DNA from: Opitutales bacterium
GTDB taxonomy: Bacteria; Verrucomicrobiota; Verrucomicrobiia; Opitutales; Oceanipulchritudinaceae
Direction: 5' to 3'
Length of the DNA stretch: 64,000 nucleotides
Assembly: GCA_016932335.1 (NCBI GenBank)
Contig: JAFGCZ010000012.1
Location: 124,001-188,000, forward strand
Shown here one piece after another: positions 18,065 through 28,295 of the stretch; the first letter of the stretch is position 1, and every line of letters begins with the position of its first letter. The position numbers and the translations under genes are program-made. A model generated the notes under the pieces. The model was not told where the DNA came from. It did not search any database and was given only the letters and a program-made list of their open reading frames with translations.

Positions 18065-18097
18065 AAGACCACCTCATCCGGGGTGGTCTTTATTTTT
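18065..18097 (+). terminator. Rho-independent terminator after sodA
   Basis: A perfect 9-bp inverted repeat, AAGACCACC and GGTGGTCTT, with an 8-base loop, is followed by TATTTTT. It lies 25 bases after the sodA stop and separates sodA from ffh. Confidence 0.93.
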
Positions 18098-18125
18098 GTT
18101 TACTTACAGCCGTTGCCTCGATAAT
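18096..18125 (+). promoter_or_regulatory. Possible sigma-70-like promoter for ffh
   Basis: TTGTTT at 18096-18101 and GATAAT at 18120-18125 are 18 bases apart, 45 bases upstream of the ffh start and directly after the sodA terminator. The -10 matches consensus at five of six positions, but the -35 only at three. Position is sensible; no experimental support. Confidence 0.3.
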
Positions 18126-18170
18126 GGTAGCTGCTTCATTTTGCATTGCCTATAAACGTTAAGCCAGAAC

Positions 18171-19538
18171 ATGTTCGAACAGCTCTCAGATCGCCTTGGA
18201 AATGCCTTCCGCAACTTGCGCGGAGTCGGTAAACTCACTGAAGAAAATATGGAAGAAGCCCTCAAAGAGGTGCGTTCTGCCTTATTGGCTGCCGATGTCC
18301 ATTTCCGCGTTGTCCGCCAGTTTGTCGAACAGGTCAAGGAGGCATGTGTCGGCCAGGAAGTGCTGAAGTCTGTAACCCCCGGGCAGCAGGTGGTGAAAAT
18401 TATTCACGACGAACTGGTTAAACTGCTCGGTGAAGGTACACAGGAGCTTGTGGAGAAGAAGACGCTCCGCATCATGATGATCGGTTTGCAGGGTTCCGGT
18501 AAAACCACTTGCAGTGCCAAGTTGGGAAAGATGCTTCAGAAAAAAGGAAAGAAGCCTCTGCTTGTGGCTTGCGACCCTTATCGTCCGGCTGCCATCGATC
18601 AGCTGGAAACCCTCAGCAAGCAACAGAACTTCCTTTTTTACGCTGAGCGCGACCACAAGAATGTGCCTAAAATCGGGCGCAATGCCATGGAATATGGCAA
18701 ACTGGAGCAGGCTGATGTGCTCATCTTCGATACGGCCGGCCGTCTCCAGATCGATGAAGACCTCATCGACGAAATCAAAAAGCTGAAACAGGAAATCTCC
18801 CCCGATGAAATCCTGCTGGTAGCCGACAGTGCGCTCGGGCAGGAGGCTGTTAACGTGGCCAAATCTTTTAATGAGGCGGTTGGGCTTACCGGGATGATTC
18901 TTACCAAGCTTGATGGGGATGCCCGCGGGGGTGCTGCCCTTTCCATGAAGACCATCGCCAATGTCCCCATCAAGTTTATGGGGGTAGGAGAAAAGGTCGA
19001 CGATTTTGAAGTCTTCCACCCGGATCGTCTGGCTTCCCGCATCCTTGGTATGGGCGACGTAGTTTCTCTTGTGGAAAAAGCGCAGGAGAAAATTGACGAG
19101 AAAGAAGCCCAACGCCTGGCGGAGCGCATGCAACGCTCAGAGTTCGATTTTGAAGACTTTCTTGCTCAGATGCAGCAGGTCAAAAAAATGGGATCTCTCG
19201 GCGGTATTATGAAAATGCTTCCGGGGATGGGAAAATTCAGTGTTGGAGAAGCCGAGGAAAAGAAACTCAAGCATACAGAGGCCCTGATTCTTTCCATGAC
19301 GCCTCACGAGCGCCGTAATCCGCAGATTCTCAATGCCAGTCGCCGCGAACGTATCGCTAAAGGTGCCGGACTGCAGATTCGCGATCTCAATGCCCTCATC
19401 AAGCAGTATCAGCAGATGAAGAAAATGATGAAGATGATGCAGGGAAGTAAGGGACGCAAGATGATGAAACAGATGGCCAGCCAGATGGGTGGCATGGAAG
19501 GCATGGGAAACTTCCCCGGTATGCCTCCTATGCGCTGA
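18171..19538 (+). CDS. ffh: Signal recognition particle protein Ffh
   Basis: GTPase that binds signal sequences of nascent inner-membrane proteins together with 4.5S RNA and docks on FtsY. Order of domains in 455 aa: N helical bundle ([18 protein letters not shown]), G domain with GLQGSGKTT at about residue 105, the [11 protein letters not shown] insertion box, DTAGRLQ and [13 protein letters not shown], then the M domain with a methionine-rich C-terminus ([20 protein letters not shown]). The length is normal. The start ATG at 18171 has no strong ribosome site. Preceded by the sodA terminator, so it has its own promoter. Confidence 0.98.
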   Translation: MFEQLSDRLGNAFRNLRGVGKLTEENMEEALKEVRSALLAADVHFRVVRQFVEQVKEACVGQEVLKSVTPGQQVVKIIHDELVKLLGEGTQELVEKKTLRIMMIGLQGSGKTTCSAKLGKMLQKKGKKPLLVACDPYRPAAIDQLETLSKQQNFLFYAERDHKNVPKIGRNAMEYGKLEQADVLIFDTAGRLQIDEDLIDEIKKLKQEISPDEILLVADSALGQEAVNVAKSFNEAVGLTGMILTKLDGDARGGAALSMKTIANVPIKFMGVGEKVDDFEVFHPDRLASRILGMGDVVSLVEKAQEKIDEKEAQRLAERMQRSEFDFEDFLAQMQQVKKMGSLGGIMKMLPGMGKFSVGEAEEKKLKHTEALILSMTPHERRNPQILNASRRERIAKGAGLQIRDLNALIKQYQQMKKMMKMMQGSKGRKMMKQMASQMGGMEGMGNFPGMPPMR

Positions 19539-19688
19539 GCTTTGTTCATGGAAAGAGCACAATATCAAGCGCAGGAGCAGAGAAGGCATTTGGGTCATCT
19601 TCGGCTATCCATCGGTCACTTACCGCAAGGGTATCCGCAGGACATTTGCTTCTATAGATCAGTGCTCTTCAGGGCATTCCTGAATGAA

Positions 19689-21071
19689 TCAGCAGTCTGG
19701 TACATTAACCGCTAGGCCGCCGCGGGATGTTTCTTTGTATTTATCGCTCATATCTCTGCCAGTGTCGCGCATTGTTCGTATTGCCTTGTCCAGCGATACA
19801 TAATGAGCGCCATCACCGCGCAACGCCAGCGTTGCCGAGTTGATGGCCTTCACCGCGGCCATGGCATTTCGCTCGATGCAGGGGATTTGCACCAGCCCAC
19901 CGATGGGGTCGCAGGTAAGCCCCAGATTGTGCTCTATGCCGATTTCCGCGGCATTCTCAATCTGTGCTGGGGTTCCTCCGGTGGCTGCCGCCAATCCGGC
20001 TGCAGCCATGGCACAGGCACTACCCACTTCTCCCTGGCAACCGACCTCAGCTCCTGAGATGGAAGCATTCTTTTTGCAGAGTATACCGATGGCAGCTGCG
20101 GTCAGAAAAAACTCAATGATGCCCTCTTCGCAGGATCCCGGGCAGAAATTCCAGTAATAGTGTAGCACTGCCGGGATGATTCCTGCCGCTCCGTTGGTGG
20201 GAGCTGTTACCACGCGTCCTCCCGCGGCATTCTCTTCGTTAACGGCCAGCGCATACAGATTAACCCAATCCATTGCACCCAGAGAGGGGGTTACTCTGTC
20301 GATTCGGTTTTGTTGCCTTAATTCACGGTAAAGTTTTGCTGCTCGACGTTTAATATTTAAACCACCTGGTAGAATTCCCTCGCGATGTATCCCCTTCTCT
20401 ACGCACTCCTGCATAACTCTCCATAAGGCGAGGATGCCTTCTTTAACCTCTGTTTCTTCCCTCCAGGACATTTCATTGGACAGCATTATTTCTGCAATGG
20501 AGCGTTCCTGTTCACCGCAGAGTTCTATCAATTCTGCCCCGGAACTGAAATTGTAGGGCAACCTCGTTGTGTCGGCAGGAAGTTCTATTTCACCAGCTTC
20601 ATTTTCTGCTAAAACAAACCCACCGCCAATGGAATAAAATGTCTGTTTTCCGATGAGCTCCCCGGAGCTTGCCCATGCACTGAACGTCAATCCGTTGGAA
20701 TGGTAGTCCAAATGCTTCATCCGATGAAAAATGATGTCTTCCACATAGTTGAAACCGACGGGATACTTGTTCATTAATTCAAGTGTTCCCGATTGTGTTA
20801 TCCTGTTAACCGTATCCTCAATGGTATCCGGATCCACCTTTTCTGGAAGTGCTCCCGTCAATCCCAGGAGGATGGCTTTTCCTGTCCCATGACCTCTTCC
20901 TGTGGCACCAAGAGATCCGAACAATTCAATGTTGATTTTTCGAACCGTTGGCAGCAGTTGCCGCTGGTTTAGCCCATCCAGAAACTGCCGTGCCGCGATC
21001 ATAGGGCCCACGGTGTGGGAACTGGAAGGGCCGATTCCGGTTTTAAAGAGATCGAATAAACTGATGGCCAT
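19689..21071 (-). CDS. sdaA: L-serine ammonia-lyase, single-chain [4Fe-4S] type
   Basis: Deaminates L-serine to pyruvate and ammonia with an oxygen-labile iron-sulfur cluster. The 460 aa hold both the beta domain ([25 protein letters not shown] at the N-terminus) and the catalytic alpha domain with [35 protein letters not shown] and [22 protein letters not shown], which provide the cluster cysteines. This is the fused E. coli-like architecture (454 aa) rather than the two-subunit one. It is convergent with ffh across 150 bases in which I see no convincing gene or terminator. Confidence 0.96.
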   Translation of the reverse strand: MAISLFDLFKTGIGPSSSHTVGPMIAARQFLDGLNQRQLLPTVRKINIELFGSLGATGRGHGTGKAILLGLTGALPEKVDPDTIEDTVNRITQSGTLELMNKYPVGFNYVEDIIFHRMKHLDYHSNGLTFSAWASSGELIGKQTFYSIGGGFVLAENEAGEIELPADTTRLPYNFSSGAELIELCGEQERSIAEIMLSNEMSWREETEVKEGILALWRVMQECVEKGIHREGILPGGLNIKRRAAKLYRELRQQNRIDRVTPSLGAMDWVNLYALAVNEENAAGGRVVTAPTNGAAGIIPAVLHYYWNFCPGSCEEGIIEFFLTAAAIGILCKKNASISGAEVGCQGEVGSACAMAAAGLAAATGGTPAQIENAAEIGIEHNLGLTCDPIGGLVQIPCIERNAMAAVKAINSATLALRGDGAHYVSLDKAIRTMRDTGRDMSDKYKETSRGGLAVNVPDC

Positions 21072-21172
21072 ATATGGTCTTGGCGATTGTTACGCCGTTG
21101 GATGATTCAATGGAATGCTTATCCTATGAATCAGAAAATCCTTCGTGTCAATCGAACCACAGAAAAGCCGTA

Positions 21173-23101
21173 TCAGTAAAGTTTCAATGGGTCATTCTGA
21201 TGCACTTTAAATTGACCCATGGACAGTGAGAGCTCTTGTGCATTCTGTGCAGTTTTTTGTGTATAAGTATCAATTTCACTGATCGCCCGGTTGATTTGAT
21301 CCACTCCAGAGGCTTCTTCCTGAGATACATCCAAGATTTCATTTAGAATATTCGAAACATCCTGAATATTATAGGTGACGGCTTCAAAACTTTGCTGTGT
21401 TTCTGACACCAGTTTTGTTCCACCATCTATTTTTTTGATGATATCCTGCAGTTGCTGGGAGGTGAAATTTGCCGCTTCTGTCGACCTCATCGCCAGATTC
21501 CGCACCTCTTCGGCAACAATGGCAAATCCGGCACCGGCCTCGCCGGCACGGGCTGCTTCAACTGCTGCGTTTAAAGCCAGTATATTTGTCTGAAAAGCAA
21601 TTTCGTTGATCGTTTTGATGATTTTTGACGTCTCCCGGCTGGAGGTGGATATTTCATCCATTGCTTCTGTAATTTGTTTGATGTGCCGGTGGGATTTACT
21701 AACACAATTTGTCGTTGAATCCATCAATTGGCTGGCCTGATGGCATTTCTCCTTGGTCTGCTGGGCCTTGCTGTTAATTTCTTCAAGGGAAGCTGTCGTT
21801 TCCTGTAGCGAAGCTGCTTGGCTTGTTACGGCTTGAGATATGCTGTCTGCACTGTTGATATTCTGTTGCAGCATGTTGCTCAGATTGACAAGTGCTTGGT
21901 TCAACATCAGCGACATCTCTCCAACTTCATCTTTTCCTTGGTAATAAAGTTCCTTTGAAAGATCTCCTTTGGCCAGATCCTGCGTCAGGCCGACTATCTC
22001 CGATAAAGGCTGAGATACGTAATGAAAAACCAACCAATAGATGATCCCAATCATTAGGCCCATGAAGACTGTTACAAAAATGGCGGCTTTCTTGAATAAA
22101 TCGTTCAACAGATTGGATGTCTTATGCGTCTTGCTTCCCGCGTGGATATTTTGGGATAAATCCTGAATACAGAGAAATATCCCCACTTGCTTTCCTTTAA
22201 AGTTGGTAATGGGAAATGCGGTTAGATAATTGCTGCCTTCTTTTATGGAGCTCTGCGCCTTGCTGCCGGCCTCCAACAACGAAATAGGAATACTGTTTAA
22301 ATCGATATCACCTCCGGTGCTTGCCGCAAAGACGTATTTATTGCCAAAGATAGGATTTTGGGAGGGATCCTGCATGGCATGGGCAATTTCTAACTTTTCC
22401 TCGTTCATATAAACCACGAACTTGAAGTTTTGTTGCCCCTCAATCATCTTCATTAACTCTTTGAAATCATAGAGTACCTCACTGGATCCCAGGTGCTTAC
22501 CGGCCTTGTCTTTGATTGCTGCGAGGCCTCGAATGACAAAGCCTCCGCTTCCAATTTCAATCCCTTTTTGGGGCTTTCGAGTATTGTTTACTTCGATGAC
22601 TGATTCTCGGAAAGAGCTCAAATCGTCGGAAACATCATACCAGATTCCATCACGTTTAATTTGTTTATCTCTCCACGTTCGTAAAAAGCTCCTGTAATTT
22701 GGGAGGTGGTAATGCAGCTTGAAATTGTCTTTTCCGACATCTGCAACGTATTTCTCACGGGAGAATTGAACGGCTTCTCTCAGGGATTCACGTGCTCTTT
22801 GCACGGTTGGATCAGCCTCATCATCTATGTTTCCGGAAAGTGCTTCTTTATAGGCATCAATTACCTCTGGAAAACTTCCCATGAGTGCCGCTTGGCTCAG
22901 GGCTTTTTCAGATATTTGATTTAAGTTTTCGTGGATGGTGGCAATCGTCGATGCAACCGTTGTTTCTGCGGATCTAATGATGCGTTGATTTTCTTCTTCG
23001 GCGATATGGTTGATCAGAGATCTGGCAACGAGAAGTCCAACCATGCCGGTGATGAGAAGAATGCTTATGGTGGGGAGGAGTATTTTGCTGCTCAATTTCA
23101 T
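21173..23101 (-). CDS. Methyl-accepting chemotaxis protein with periplasmic Cache-type sensor
   Basis: Membrane chemoreceptor of 642 aa. It has an N-terminal helix (residues about 7-28) and a periplasmic region of roughly 310 residues. That region contains [32 protein letters not shown] and [17 protein letters not shown], a pattern I associate with double-Cache sensors. A second membrane helix lies near 343-365, then a HAMP linker ([20 protein letters not shown]) and the signalling domain with the conserved hairpin [25 protein letters not shown]. No CheR/CheB-tethering pentapeptide ends the protein. No other chemotaxis gene is nearby, so it signals to an array encoded elsewhere. Ligand unknown; related sensors bind carboxylates or small organics. 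Confidence 0.93.
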   Translation of the reverse strand: MKLSSKILLPTISILLITGMVGLLVARSLINHIAEEENQRIIRSAETTVASTIATIHENLNQISEKALSQAALMGSFPEVIDAYKEALSGNIDDEADPTVQRARESLREAVQFSREKYVADVGKDNFKLHYHLPNYRSFLRTWRDKQIKRDGIWYDVSDDLSSFRESVIEVNNTRKPQKGIEIGSGGFVIRGLAAIKDKAGKHLGSSEVLYDFKELMKMIEGQQNFKFVVYMNEEKLEIAHAMQDPSQNPIFGNKYVFAASTGGDIDLNSIPISLLEAGSKAQSSIKEGSNYLTAFPITNFKGKQVGIFLCIQDLSQNIHAGSKTHKTSNLLNDLFKKAAIFVTVFMGLMIGIIYWLVFHYVSQPLSEIVGLTQDLAKGDLSKELYYQGKDEVGEMSLMLNQALVNLSNMLQQNINSADSISQAVTSQAASLQETTASLEEINSKAQQTKEKCHQASQLMDSTTNCVSKSHRHIKQITEAMDEISTSSRETSKIIKTINEIAFQTNILALNAAVEAARAGEAGAGFAIVAEEVRNLAMRSTEAANFTSQQLQDIIKKIDGGTKLVSETQQSFEAVTYNIQDVSNILNEILDVSQEEASGVDQINRAISEIDTYTQKTAQNAQELSLSMGQFKVHQNDPLKLY

Positions 23102-23558
23102 GAGTAGATGCTGGATAGATGGATTTTCAGGCGAAATAATTAATAGGGGAATTCTGCCTGAATAGTAATATCTATCTATCCATCAGAATGCTCTCTTTTT
23201 CAATCTCTATAAGGTGATTTTTTGAGGCTTCTCGGCCTCTATGTTTTCTTGTGCAAATATTGTATTCTTAATAAATATTGACCAATTCCAATATTCGAAG
23301 TTTATCCTATCTATGCGTTGCCCCTCGCACGCGCATGGCTATTTTGCGCTTTATTGCCTCGTATGGCAATTCTTATCTTGTTAATAATAAGTTTCTTGAG
23401 TAACGAAAATTACATTCTCGTTACGGTAATGATAGGTCGTTGACAGTGCGGAGCTAAGTTTATTAGCGAGCATTGATGGTTAACGGCAAAGTTTCTTTTT
23501 GGTACTTTCGATAGTCTTCGGAGTGTCGGGGAGAGGGCTGTTTTCCTCATTCATTACC
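23102..23558. other. Intergenic region between divergent chemoreceptor and phosphodiesterase genes
   Basis: This 457-base AT-rich stretch has no supported gene. It holds two small inverted repeats: ATTGCC and GGCAAT around 23352-23369, and GTAACGA with TCGTTAC at 23400-23406 and 23418-23424. It must contain promoters for both divergent genes, and the repeats may be operator sites, but I can identify no known regulator motif. Confidence 0.4.
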
Positions 23559-24653
23559 ATGATCCGCATACTTAAATACCTGTTGGCAGGAATAACTTTT
23601 CTGGGCGTTGCTTTTGGAGGGCTTGTCTATTCCATTAACTACTATCCACACGATATTGAGTCGGTGGAGGTTTCCGGGGTGGGAGGCGTGCCTCTCTCTA
23701 AAAAGAAGGATATCAAGGTGCTGAGCTGGAATGTTCAGTACATGGCCGGTAAAAACTATGTGTTTTACTATGATCTCCCGGATTGGAGTGGCCCCGATTC
23801 GTCACCCTCTCTCGAGGATATGCAGATTACCATGCAGGGGGTTGCTGACATTATTCGGGATGAAAACCCGGATGTGATTCTCCTTCAGGAGGTGGATATC
23901 GACAGTAAGCATACACATTATGTGAATGAATTACGTGAGTTACAGGCCTTGCTACCGGAAGCCTATGCCTACACTGTTTTTACCTATTATCATAGATCTT
24001 CCTTTGTTCCGCATCCCAACATTATGGGAAAGGTTGGCTTGGGGCTGTGTATCTTCTCAAAATATCCCATAAGTCATGCGGAGAGATATGCGCTGCCTCA
24101 AATGCGTATGGATCCTCTCAGCCGCTCGTTTTTCCTCAAGCGCTGTGTTCTGCAATGCCATCTTCCATACGCCGAAGGGGGAGAACTTGTCGTCCTCAAT
24201 ACGCATCCGGAGGCGTTTACCCAGGGCAGTGATATCATGGGACAACAGATGACTTTTATTTCGGGGCTGCTTGATGATTTGGACCGAAAACACACTCCGT
24301 GGATCATGGGAGGGGACTTCAACCTCCTTCCTCCGGGGCAAAAAGCACTGCTGTCTCCTCAAACGGTTTCTCTGGGCGACTATAACAGTAACAGCGAGCT
24401 TGCGCTCCTGACGGAGCATTGGAGTTCTGTCCCCAGTGTTGCAGAAGCAACCGGGCCGAATCTTGACGCATGGTTTACCCATTTCCCCAACAATCCTGTA
24501 GTTGGACATCCCGACAGGACCTTGGATTACTGTTTCTTCAGTCAGCAATTTCAACTCGGTTCTCATTTGGTACGCCGTGCCGGAGCCCTTTCCCTTTCCG
24601 ATCACTTACCCGTTATTTCCACTCTTTCTCTCAATTCCGGTTCAGGGGAATAA
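23559..24653 (+). CDS. Membrane-anchored or exported endonuclease/exonuclease/phosphatase-family phosphodiesterase
   Basis: 364 aa from the ATG at 23559 (the frame opens at 23499, but the chosen start gives a clean N-terminal hydrophobic helix, MIRILKYLLAGITFLGVAFGG). The catalytic EEP (DNase I-like) blocks follow in order: LSWNVQYMAG, VILLQEVD, LNTHPEAF, GGDFNLLP, TLDYCFFSQQF and LSDHLPVIS, containing the metal-binding and catalytic residues. The family includes nucleases, sphingomyelinases and inositol phosphatases, so the substrate is a phosphodiester or phosphomonoester of unknown kind. With its membrane/export helix it works outside the cytoplasm. It lies 50 bases ahead of a TonB-dependent receptor, and a glycerophosphodiesterase follows, which suggests organophosphate scavenging. 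Confidence 0.85.
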   Translation: MIRILKYLLAGITFLGVAFGGLVYSINYYPHDIESVEVSGVGGVPLSKKKDIKVLSWNVQYMAGKNYVFYYDLPDWSGPDSSPSLEDMQITMQGVADIIRDENPDVILLQEVDIDSKHTHYVNELRELQALLPEAYAYTVFTYYHRSSFVPHPNIMGKVGLGLCIFSKYPISHAERYALPQMRMDPLSRSFFLKRCVLQCHLPYAEGGELVVLNTHPEAFTQGSDIMGQQMTFISGLLDDLDRKHTPWIMGGDFNLLPPGQKALLSPQTVSLGDYNSNSELALLTEHWSSVPSVAEATGPNLDAWFTHFPNNPVVGHPDRTLDYCFFSQQFQLGSHLVRRAGALSLSDHLPVISTLSLNSGSGE

Positions 24654-24703
24654 TTCCTCTGTTACCGGAGAAAATTGCATTCAAACGTTCCGTTTATTTA
24701 TCC

Positions 24704-27220
24704 ATGAAATCTTCCAGCACACATGCGAAAGCGCATACAACCCCTGTTCTTAGGTCTTTAGGGTTCGGGTGTATGCTTCTTCTTGGGGCATTACCTGCCT
24801 ATGCTCAGGAAAAAGACGATACCACCGGTGAAAAGCAAAGCATCGAAGGCGCTTTTAACGATGAGAAAAACATCATCTACCTTGAGCCGATGATTGTTAC
24901 CGCACAAATGCGCGAGCAGGAATCCATTGAAGTTCCTATTGCCATGATTGCTTACGACTCGTCCATGCTTGAGCAGTTACATGTCTCCGATATGGCAGAT
25001 CTTTCCACTTATGTTCCCGGATTCGAAGTCCAGTTACAGAGCCCCAACAATCCCGGATTCGCTGTGCGCGGGATTACCACCGACAGCGGCGATGCATACG
25101 AAGAAGCTCGCGTTTCCATCTTTATGGATGGGGTATCCATTTCCAAGAGTCGTGGATCTGTTGTGGAGCTCTTTGATATGGAGCGCATTGAGGTGCTTAA
25201 AGGCCCTCAGGGTACTCTTTTTGGGCGTGGAGCCTCCAGCGGTGCCCTCAGTCTGATCACAAATAAACCAACCGAAAATAAGGACTCTCAGGTCACTACA
25301 GGAATTAATAATCTGGGGTATTCAGCCAAGGGCTATTACAACACACCCCTTGATGAAGATGGCTCAGTGCTTATGCGAGTAGCTGCAAGTTACCGCCGGC
25401 ACGATGGTTTTGTCGACAATCTGGCTGAAGGAGCTGTTGAAGATCTCAACGGGGGAGAACATTTTGCCGTTCGCCCTTCTCTGAGAGTTAAGTTTGGTGA
25501 TGATAACATTTTTGATCTTTCGGCCAATTATGAGAAAGATCTCTTTTCCGGAACATCATTTCTCCAGAAAGTATATTCTCCCGAGGGCAAAACTGTTGCC
25601 GATGTTTATGAATACGGGCAACTGAACCGTGGAGATGAGCTTGGCGGTGATCGCGAAGTTTATGGGGTAACCGCTACCTTTACGTTGCCTCTCGATAATA
25701 ATATGACGCTGACGTCTATTTCGGCATATCGGAATTTTGAATCCTGTGAAGAATTCGATGCCGATGGGACTCAGGCCTATCTCTTTGAATTTGCCGAACA
25801 GGCTAAAGGGCATCAACTGAGTCAGGAATTGCGCCTGAATTGGAAGGCCGGCGAACAATGGGATGGGTTTATGGGAGCAAACGTTTTCTATCAGAAAGCG
25901 GAAACATATGTTCCTTTACGCACAGATGAACGTGTCCTTTATGCACATTTGAGCCCCACTATTGCCGCCAGTGTCAACCCCAGCCTGCAGCAGATTAACA
26001 CTCTTTTTGCCGCCTACGGCTTTCCCGTAAGCCTTCCCATGCTGGATGTGCAGACAGCCATATTGCCGGATGGGTCTCCTAACCTCAGCAATAGCACGAT
26101 TCCTTACAGTCTCTATGCATTGCTTTCTCTTCAGGGTCAATTGGCCGCGGGAGTTCCGGTAACGTCAATGACCTTGCCTGATTACACGACAACGCCTCTG
26201 CTCAATCCTTTGCATGAGGAAGCCTATACCAATTATGGAGAGCAAACGGCATACGAGATCTTTGCCGACAGCACCTACCGTATTAACGGGCGTTTCAGAA
26301 TTACAGCCGGAGTACGCCTTACATACGAGGAAATCGAGAGCGGTTACAAGGTGGATGAAGCGACTCCAAGCATACTTTCTATCGTTACCCGGGGAACGGT
26401 GTCCCCCGCAAATCTCCAGTTTGCGCCCACCGATGGAAAAATCACCGCCTCCAACGATTATACATCGCTGGTTGGCCGTATTGTCGCGGAGTATACTTTG
26501 GCGGATGATTTTAACACCTACCTGAGTTACTCCCGTGGTCGCCGCCCTCCGGTTATCAGCATTACCGACACTGCTTCCAATCCTCAGTTTGAAGAACTCG
26601 AAGCGGAAATCCTCAACAGTTATGAGCTTGGATTTAAGAGTTTTCTGATGAACCGGGCTATACAGCTGGATGGAGCGCTCTTTTACTATAAATACAAAAA
26701 CTTCGCCACTTCTGTTGTGCGTAACAATCAAATCGTTACAGAAAGTGCCGGTGATGCGGATGCCCTTGGCGCAGAGCTGAACCTGCATTACCTTGTTCAA
26801 CCGGGACTCACTCTGTTTGGGACATATTCATGGATTGATGGCCAGTTTAATGGCGAGGACAGCGTTTATGAGGGCAATACCTTCCGGTTGACTCCCCGAA
26901 ACTCATTGTCTCTTGGTTGCAACTATATGATTAATACGGAAAACGGATCTTTCTGCTTTACGCCTTCATACACGTGGAAAAGTAAGATCTACTTTACAGA
27001 AGATCCCAACGAAGAAAGTCTTTCTCAGGGTGCATATGGGTTGCTCAACTTGAATGTCAGTTACAAGCGCGATGCCTATATGGTTTCACTCTTCATCAAA
27101 AACGCTTTGGATGAAGCATACCTGATTGATGCCGGTAATACCGGTCGCAGTTTGGGCTTGCCCACCTTTATCTCCGGTCTTCCCCGTTCCTATGGGGTAG
27201 AGTTCACTTATAGCTTCTAG
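24704..27220 (+). CDS. TonB-dependent outer-membrane receptor
   Basis: 838 aa from the ATG at 24704, which gives a signal peptide (positive start, then GFGCMLLLGALPAYAQ and probable cleavage after AYA). The plug domain begins near YLEPMIVTAQMREQESIEVPIAM and contains VRGITTD, DGVSISKSRG and the typical LKGPQGTLFGRGASSGALSLITNKP. The rest alternates in beta-barrel fashion and ends in the aromatic strand SYGVEFTYSF required by BamA. It imports a bulky ligand across the outer membrane using TonB energy. The ligand is unknown; the flanking phosphodiesterase genes make a phosphorylated lipid or nucleic-acid product possible, while iron chelates or cobalamin remain alternatives. A strong terminator follows. 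Confidence 0.93.
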   Translation: MKSSSTHAKAHTTPVLRSLGFGCMLLLGALPAYAQEKDDTTGEKQSIEGAFNDEKNIIYLEPMIVTAQMREQESIEVPIAMIAYDSSMLEQLHVSDMADLSTYVPGFEVQLQSPNNPGFAVRGITTDSGDAYEEARVSIFMDGVSISKSRGSVVELFDMERIEVLKGPQGTLFGRGASSGALSLITNKPTENKDSQVTTGINNLGYSAKGYYNTPLDEDGSVLMRVAASYRRHDGFVDNLAEGAVEDLNGGEHFAVRPSLRVKFGDDNIFDLSANYEKDLFSGTSFLQKVYSPEGKTVADVYEYGQLNRGDELGGDREVYGVTATFTLPLDNNMTLTSISAYRNFESCEEFDADGTQAYLFEFAEQAKGHQLSQELRLNWKAGEQWDGFMGANVFYQKAETYVPLRTDERVLYAHLSPTIAASVNPSLQQINTLFAAYGFPVSLPMLDVQTAILPDGSPNLSNSTIPYSLYALLSLQGQLAAGVPVTSMTLPDYTTTPLLNPLHEEAYTNYGEQTAYEIFADSTYRINGRFRITAGVRLTYEEIESGYKVDEATPSILSIVTRGTVSPANLQFAPTDGKITASNDYTSLVGRIVAEYTLADDFNTYLSYSRGRRPPVISITDTASNPQFEELEAEILNSYELGFKSFLMNRAIQLDGALFYYKYKNFATSVVRNNQIVTESAGDADALGAELNLHYLVQPGLTLFGTYSWIDGQFNGEDSVYEGNTFRLTPRNSLSLGCNYMINTENGSFCFTPSYTWKSKIYFTEDPNEESLSQGAYGLLNLNVSYKRDAYMVSLFIKNALDEAYLIDAGNTGRSLGLPTFISGLPRSYGVEFTYSF

Positions 27221-27231
27221 TTTTTAAGTGA

Positions 27232-27269
27232 AGGGAGCCTCCCTTGGAGGCTCCCTCTCTTTATTTTTT
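27232..27269 (+). terminator. Rho-independent terminator between receptor and GDPD genes
   Basis: An 11-bp perfect inverted repeat, AGGGAGCCTCC at 27232-27242 and GGAGGCTCCCT at 27246-27256, with a 3-base loop, is followed by CTCTTTATTTTTT. The T-tract ends exactly at the start codon of the following glycerophosphodiesterase gene (ATG at 27270), so that gene is either read through to or has its ribosome site in the hairpin. Confidence 0.93.
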
Positions 27270-28295
27270 ATGAAGCTTAACCGAATATACGCTTTCTGTG
27301 GGTTGTTCTTTAGCCTTCCGGTCATTTCTTCAGCTATGTCTTTACCAGAGAAAATTGTTATTGCCCATCGTGGCGCCAGTGGATATCTCCCGGAGCATAG
27401 CCTTGTGGCTAAAGCCTATGCCCATGCGTTGGGTACCGATTATGTTGAGATGGATGTCGTGCTGACTCACGACGGGGTCCCCGTTGTTCTGCATGATCTG
27501 TACTTGGACTGTATCAGCAATATTCAGCAGGTCTATCCTGATAGATGCAGGCCCGACGGACACTACTATGTGATTGATTTCAACTGGTCCGAATTGGAGC
27601 GCTTGACTGCTTACGATCGTAAAAGTCCCGAAACTGGAGAAGCTCTTTTTGCTGCGCGTTACGGGGAAAGCACTGTTGGAGCAGATATCCATTCTATGGC
27701 TGAGGAAATAGAGCTGATCTTAAATCTTAACCGTTCTACTGGACGCAACGTCGGTTTGTTTGTGGAAATTAAAAATCCTCTCTTCCATACTGACGCCGGG
27801 ATGGATATCGGAAAGATTGTATTGGAGACCCTGCAACGGTACCAAATCACAGATGGAGCGATCCCTTGCCTAGTGTTTTCTTTCGAATCTTCCGTCCTCA
27901 AGCACATGCGCTTTGATTTGGGTTGTGATTTAACAATGGCCCAACTGATAGGGACACCGGGATCGGAGGAAGATCCTGTGGATGATTTTTCCTTTTATCA
28001 GACCGATGAAGGGCTTAGGGAAATCTCAACTTATGCCCAGGCCGTAAGTCCTTCTTTGTTGGAGCTCGTCAGTTTTTCTCCGAAAGGAATGCCTATTCCG
28101 GGGCATCTCGTTGAGTTTGCACACAAGGTTCATCTCTGTGTTTATCCCTATGCGCTTCGCCGTGATACGCTACCCGATCAAATTGATGAGAGGGCCGCGC
28201 TCACTTTTCTCTTCTCTGTGTTGCAAATTGATGGAGTCATTACCGATTTTCCTGATAGTGCAATAGCTTTTCTTGTCGATAATCACTTGCGCTGA
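27270..28295 (+). CDS. Exported glycerophosphodiester phosphodiesterase (GlpQ-like)
   Basis: Hydrolyses deacylated phospholipids (glycerophosphodiesters) to glycerol-3-phosphate and an alcohol. The ATG at 27270 gives 341 aa with a signal peptide (KLNRIYAFCGLFFSLPVISSAM), so the enzyme is periplasmic. The GDPD fold starts with KIVIAHRGASGYLPEHSL (catalytic His and the Arg/Glu metal site), YVEMDVVLTHDGVPVVLHD (metal Glu-x-Asp and second His), then VEIKNP and a C-terminal DGVITDFPD. Length and order match periplasmic GlpQ. An in-frame ATG lies upstream at 27228, but it falls before the terminator hairpin and would spoil the signal peptide. Confidence 0.93.
   Translation: MKLNRIYAFCGLFFSLPVISSAMSLPEKIVIAHRGASGYLPEHSLVAKAYAHALGTDYVEMDVVLTHDGVPVVLHDLYLDCISNIQQVYPDRCRPDGHYYVIDFNWSELERLTAYDRKSPETGEALFAARYGESTVGADIHSMAEEIELILNLNRSTGRNVGLFVEIKNPLFHTDAGMDIGKIVLETLQRYQITDGAIPCLVFSFESSVLKHMRFDLGCDLTMAQLIGTPGSEEDPVDDFSFYQTDEGLREISTYAQAVSPSLLELVSFSPKGMPIPGHLVEFAHKVHLCVYPYALRRDTLPDQIDERAALTFLFSVLQIDGVITDFPDSAIAFLVDNHLR

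Noticed and set aside
19548-19718. Short plus-strand frame after ffh
   Set aside because: About 55 codons, no family resemblance, runs into the antisense of sdaA.
23395-23430. Inverted repeat GTAACGA/TCGTTAC as a terminator
   Set aside because: No T-tract on either strand and no gene ends nearby; kept only as a possible regulatory dyad.
26165-26800. Antisense frame of 211 codons in the TonB receptor gene
   Set aside because: Shadow; the receptor frame is conserved throughout.
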